Under the pieces are notes generated by a model that was not told the origin of the DNA, searched no databases, and saw only the letters and a program-made list of their open reading frames with translations. Of a stretch of DNA of 36,513 nucleotides, positions 33,937-36,513 are shown piece after piece. The DNA comes from Clostridia bacterium (GTDB lineage: Bacteria; Bacillota; Clostridia; Oscillospirales; Acutalibacteraceae), in contig JAGAOS010000035.1 of assembly GCA_017623575.1 (NCBI GenBank), positions 1-36,513 of the forward strand. Reading direction: 5' to 3'. A program made the translations under genes and the position numbers. Numbering within the stretch: position 1 is the first letter of the stretch; the number at the start of each line of letters is the position of its first letter.

Positions 33937-34419
33937 ATGCAAAAAATTACTCTTATATCGGTAGGAAGACTTAAAGAGGATTTTTTTAAATCGGCAGAAG
34001 GTGAATATTCCAAACGACTTAGCGGCTTTTGTGATTTGAAAATAATAGAGGTTAATCAACAACAGCTTCCGTCTAACCCCTCAGCAGGGCAAATTGAATC
34101 GGCCTTGGAAACAGAAGCTGAGGATATACTTTCTAAAATTCCAAAGGGTTCAGAAGTAATCGCGCTTTGTATTGAAGGCAGATTACATTCAAGCGAGGAG
34201 CTAAGCAAAATAATAGAAACCAATGCAAATATGGGCAGTGGAAGTATGACCTTTATTATAGGTGGTTCCTTTGGACTCAGCGAAAAGGTTAAAAGCAAAA
34301 GCAAAATCAGACTTTCAATGTCTAAAATGACCTTTCCGCACAGGCTTGCCAGAGTTATGCTTTTAGAACAGATATACCGCGCGTATCAAATAGAATCAGG
34401 CTCCAGATATCACAAATAA
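33937..34419 (+). CDS. rlmH: 23S rRNA (pseudouridine1915-N3)-methyltransferase
   Basis: A 160-residue SPOUT-class methyltransferase that modifies pseudouridine 1915 in helix 69 of 23S rRNA, in assembled 70S ribosomes. The trefoil-knot SAM site FIIGGSFGLSEKV is present, as are LSMSKMTFPHRLARVMLLEQ and the C-terminal YHK. Length matches the family exactly. It starts 15 nt after the walJ-like stop, with AGGGG before the ATG, so the two are an operon, as is common in Firmicutes. Confidence 0.97.
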   Translation: MQKITLISVGRLKEDFFKSAEGEYSKRLSGFCDLKIIEVNQQQLPSNPSAGQIESALETEAEDILSKIPKGSEVIALCIEGRLHSSEELSKIIETNANMGSGSMTFIIGGSFGLSEKVKSKSKIRLSMSKMTFPHRLARVMLLEQIYRAYQIESGSRYHK

Positions 34420-34502
34420 CTAAAAAACAGGTTATTTTGATGTTGGTTTACAGTATTTTTGTAAAAAATTAAATAAACTTATAAAAAAATAGAATAAAAC
34501 TC

Positions 34503-34531
34503 TTGACCTTTAAGATGTATTGTGCTATAAT
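34503..34531 (+). promoter_or_regulatory. Promoter of the rpmG-secE-nusG-rplK operon
   Basis: TTGACC (34503-34508), a 17-nt spacer and TATAAT (34526-34531) lie more than 200 nt before rpmG. This leaves an unusually long leader. Confidence 0.85.
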
Positions 34532-34537
34532 CAGTGG

Positions 34538-34748
34538 TACCTCTTGAGGGTCTTTTTTTTGTGCGCTTTTTTTCTAAAACGGTTGCAAAAAAGCGCTGAA
34601 AATAAGGTTTTCGATTCTAAAATTTGCATACTGTTCTTCATCTGTCGGTCTTGAGCATACCGCAGATTAGCAGATTTTAGTTGAGGGAGGCTCAATTTAC
34701 TTCAGTAATTGAAGCAAAAAATATTTCCGTAAAACGGGAGGTGCCGTC
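34538..34748 (+). promoter_or_regulatory. Long structured 5' leader of the rpmG operon
   Basis: The roughly 210-nt leader has several stems. A short CCTC/GAGG element is followed by eight T (34541-34560). A 10-bp hairpin pairs GCGCTTTTTT (34563-34572) with AAAAAAGCGC (34587-34596). A bulged hairpin spans 34640-34667. Further hairpins are TTGAG-GGAGG-CTCAA (34681-34695), CTTCA/TGAAG (34700-34714) and CCGT/ACGG (34727-34737), the last covering part of the rpmG ribosome binding site GGGAGG. The first element plus T-run could be an early terminator or the rlmH terminator. It contains no tRNA and no ORF. It matches no riboswitch class recognised here. Confidence 0.6.
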
Positions 34749-34898
34749 ATGAGAGTAAAAATCACTTTAGCTTGTACCGAGTGCAAGCAGCGCAACTACA
34801 ACACTATGAAGAACAAGAAGAATGACCCTGATAGACTGGAAATGAACAAGTACTGTCGGTTCTGCCGGAAGCATACGCTTCACAAAGAAACAAAGTAG
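34749..34898 (+). CDS. rpmG: Ribosomal protein bL33
   Basis: A 49-residue large-subunit ribosomal protein. Reading from the ATG gives [19 protein letters not shown], and the second cysteine pair is in [15 protein letters not shown]. Both CxxC knuckles are present, so this is the zinc-binding (C+) form. GGGAGGTG precedes the ATG by 5 nt and is partly paired in the leader hairpin. It is the usual first gene of the secE-nusG operon in Firmicutes. Confidence 0.97.
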   Translation: MRVKITLACTECKQRNYNTMKNKKNDPDRLEMNKYCRFCRKHTLHKETK

Positions 34899-34912
34899 GG
34901 GGTGTAGCGAGT

Positions 34913-35620
34913 ATGAATTTAACTAAAGCATGCAATAAAACAACCCAGATCTTAATGATTGTTGCATCAGTAGCTGCACTTGTTTTGTTCTTTATGACGT
35001 TTGCAACCGTATCTACGTCTAGTGGACAAGAACTCAGCCTTGCAGGTTCGCAGTTAGCATGGAACGGTGATGTTGAAATGGCCAACGGTCAGACAGTATC
35101 ACTTGCAAAATCTACCGATATTTGGTTCTGCTTTATCTTAACCGTATTAGGTATTTTGTTCTCAGCCCTTACATTTAAATATAAGGGTATGCGCTATGCT
35201 GCTCCAGCAGTTACATTAGGTGCCGGCATTTATATGTTGGTTATCTCTTGTAGCAGTCCTGCAGAATTTGTTGACATCCGTCCTCTTGATTCCCTTTATT
35301 CTTGGGGAAGCATTGAATACGGCTTCGCAGTATGGGGCGTAACCATCGCTCTGCTTGCTTCTGCCGTTTTGGGTGTTGCACATCTTCTTTTAGATGATTA
35401 CATCATTGTAAATTCTTCTAAGAGCGCCAAGTACACAATTCCCAAGCGTTTAGTTCGCTTCTTTAAAGATTATAAGAGCGAAGTTAATAAAATCGTTTGG
35501 CCTACCAGAAAGACTGTTTTCAAAAACACACTTATTGTTTTGGTAATTTGTCTTATCTTAGGTGCATTTATTTGGCTTGTTGATTTTGGTTTGGGAACAT
35601 TGCTAGACCTAATTTTCTGA
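34913..35620 (+). CDS. secE: Protein translocase subunit SecE with a long multispanning N-terminal extension
   Basis: The C-terminal part (about residues 178-235) is SecE of the SecYEG channel: an amphipathic helix RLVRFFKDYKSEVNK, the conserved KIVWPTRKT (193-201), then one transmembrane helix. Typical bacterial SecE is 60-70 residues in Gram-positives. Here about 175 extra residues precede it, with four hydrophobic segments near 13-33, 70-88, 94-113 and 135-160. There is no internal start with a ribosome site before the SecE core, and the frame is open throughout, so this is a true fusion or extension. GGGGGTG precedes the ATG, 14 nt after rpmG. Function of the extension is unknown. Confidence 0.92.
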   Translation: MNLTKACNKTTQILMIVASVAALVLFFMTFATVSTSSGQELSLAGSQLAWNGDVEMANGQTVSLAKSTDIWFCFILTVLGILFSALTFKYKGMRYAAPAVTLGAGIYMLVISCSSPAEFVDIRPLDSLYSWGSIEYGFAVWGVTIALLASAVLGVAHLLLDDYIIVNSSKSAKYTIPKRLVRFFKDYKSEVNKIVWPTRKTVFKNTLIVLVICLILGAFIWLVDFGLGTLLDLIF

Positions 35621-35634
35621 ACGGAGGCTGCTTA

Positions 35635-36162
35635 ATGTCTGAGTTTAGCGAAGCAAAATGGTATGTAGTTCATACCTATTCCGGTTATGAAAACAAGGTT
35701 GCTACCGATTTGGAAAAAATGGTAGAAAACCGCAAGATGCAAGATCTTATTCTGGACATAAAAATTCCTACCGAAACGGTTAAGGAAATTAAGGAAGATA
35801 AGGTTCGCGAGGTTGAGCGTAAAATCTTCCCCGGTTATGTTCTTATTAAAATGATTGTTACGGATGATTCATGGTATGTTGTTCGTAACACTCGCGGCGT
35901 AACAGGCTTTGTAGGCCCCGCCTCCGAGCCGGTTCCCCTCTCAGATGCAGAGGTTGCCGCATTAGGCGTTGACAAACGCACAGTTGAAATCAGCTACAAT
36001 GTTGGCGATTTGGTTAGAATCGTTGCAGGTCCCCTTAAAGGTACCGAAGGCTCTGTTATTTCAATTGATGAAGAAAATAATACTGTCAGCGTTAAAATCT
36101 CTATGCTCGGTCAGGAGATTCCTGCCGAAATGGAGTTGGATCAGGTTACACCTGTATTCTAA
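35635..36162 (+). CDS. nusG: Transcription termination/antitermination protein NusG
   Basis: A 175-residue transcription factor that binds RNA polymerase and links it to Rho or the ribosome. The NGN domain (about 1-115) starts with KWYVVHTYSGYENKV and contains KIFPGYVLIKM and the VRNTRGVTGFVG segment. The KOW domain (about 122-175) carries DLVRIVAGPLKGTEG. Length is normal. CGGAGG precedes the ATG, 14 nt after secE. Confidence 0.98.
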   Translation: MSEFSEAKWYVVHTYSGYENKVATDLEKMVENRKMQDLILDIKIPTETVKEIKEDKVREVERKIFPGYVLIKMIVTDDSWYVVRNTRGVTGFVGPASEPVPLSDAEVAALGVDKRTVEISYNVGDLVRIVAGPLKGTEGSVISIDEENNTVSVKISMLGQEIPAEMELDQVTPVF

Positions 36163-36189
36163 AACAAATAATTGCGTATAACGCGTTTG

Positions 36190-36269
36190 AGGCAGAAATA
36201 AATCTGCCTAAAGTGGGAGGAGCTAAAAAATACTATCGGCTCCGACTGATGGCAAAGCCATCTTACCAC
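36190..36269 (+). promoter_or_regulatory. Structured leader before rplK, candidate ribosomal-protein L1 control site
   Basis: A 7-bp hairpin AGGCAGA/TCTGCCT (36190-36209) is followed by a three-way junction. Its outer GTGG/CCAC helix (36213-36216 with 36266-36269) encloses GGAGC/GCTCC (36219-36223 with 36239-36243) and GATGGC-AAA-GCCATC (36248-36262). In other bacteria L1 binds its own mRNA upstream of rplK and represses the rplK-rplA genes. The position fits such a site. No T-run follows, which suggests translational control. Confidence 0.55.
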
Positions 36270-36288
36270 AATTTTGGAGGTGCAAAAA

Positions 36289-36513
36289 ATGGCTCAAAAA
36301 ATTATTGGCTATATCAAACTGCAAATTCCTGCTGGAAAGGCAACTCCGGCCCCTCCGGTCGGCCCTGCGCTTGGTCAGCACGGTGTAAACATTATGGCTT
36401 TCACCAAGGAATTCAATGAACGCACAAAGAATGATGCAGGTCTTATCATTCCTGTTGTTATCACTGTTTATGCAGACCATTCTTTCAGTTTTGTAACAAA
36501 GACTCCGCCCGCA
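36289..36513 (+). CDS. rplK: Ribosomal protein uL11 (partial, runs off the right end)
   Basis: The first 75 codons of L11 are present, the GTPase-centre protein that binds 23S rRNA helices 43/44. The N-terminal [20 protein letters not shown] and INIM-type motif [11 protein letters not shown] are typical. GGAGG lies 9 nt before the ATG. It follows nusG by 126 nt, filled by the structured leader. The C-terminal RNA-binding domain lies outside the window. Confidence 0.97.
   Translation, partial: MAQKIIGYIKLQIPAGKATPAPPVGPALGQHGVNIMAFTKEFNERTKNDAGLIIPVVITVYADHSFSFVTKTPPA

Noticed and set aside
34538-34748. Possible tRNA-Trp gene in the rpmG-secE region, as seen in some Firmicutes
   Set aside because: No cloverleaf, T-loop GTTCGAATC-like sequence or CCA end could be found; the stems are separate simple hairpins.
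1-36513. CRISPR arrays, insertion sequences, integrases, toxin-antitoxin or phage-defence genes
   Set aside because: No regularly spaced repeats, transposase motifs, or recognisable defence domains were found on either strand.

Overview
The window looks like a chromosomal segment of a low-to-moderate GC, anaerobic Firmicute, most likely an uncultured gut Clostridia (Oscillospiraceae/Ruminococcaceae-like). This is inferred from a tryptophan-type T-box leader, AGGAGG-type ribosome binding sites, the short HisG plus HisZ pair, class B sortase and LCP proteins, the rpmG-secE-nusG-rplK order, and cytoplasmic glycoside hydrolases next to AraC regulators. Species cannot be named from sequence alone. 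No tRNA, rRNA, CRISPR array, transposase or prophage gene was seen.

Layout. (1) 1-3060, minus strand: metG-tatD from a clear promoter, followed without a visible terminator by a T-box leader whose specifier (UGG) and antiterminator (UGGC) both point to tRNA-Trp. Its target gene lies off the left end. (2) 3040-8841: an eamA-GH36-GH39-like operon on the minus strand with a divergent AraC regulator, probably a small intracellular glycan-use unit. (3) 8887-12490: an orphan RACo-like [2Fe-2S]/ASKHA protein and an ABC-F ATPase, each with its own promoter. (4) 12514-16846: an AraC regulator with a TTG start, divergent from a 1111-residue secreted protein carrying a metallo-beta-lactamase fold. (5) 16897-19202: a strong promoter driving a cytoplasmic CE15-like esterase and a cytoplasmic CapA-like metallophosphoesterase. 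(6) 19204-29541, minus strand: a complete histidine operon, hisZ-hisG-hisD-hisC-hisB-[GH127]-hisH-hisA-hisF-hisIE-hisK(PHP), from one strong promoter, with a GH127-like gene placed between hisB and hisH. (7) 29735-31662: class B sortase and LCP protein, overlapping. (8) 31701-34419: murA, a WalJ/YycJ-type MBL protein, and rlmH. (9) 34503-36513: rpmG, secE, nusG and the start of rplK, with a long structured leader before rpmG, a multi-membrane-span extension on SecE, and a three-way-junction RNA before rplK.

The his genes cover all ten steps of histidine synthesis: HisG/HisZ, HisIE, HisA, HisH/HisF, HisB, HisC, PHP-type HisK and HisD. The carbohydrate genes (GH36, GH39-like, GH127, CE15-like) all lack signal peptides, so they should act on imported oligosaccharides. 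No classical sugar transporter is present here. The most interesting points are the GH127 gene inside the his operon, the enlarged SecE, the secreted MBL protein with its own AraC regulator, the split GH39-like barrel, and three structured RNA leaders.
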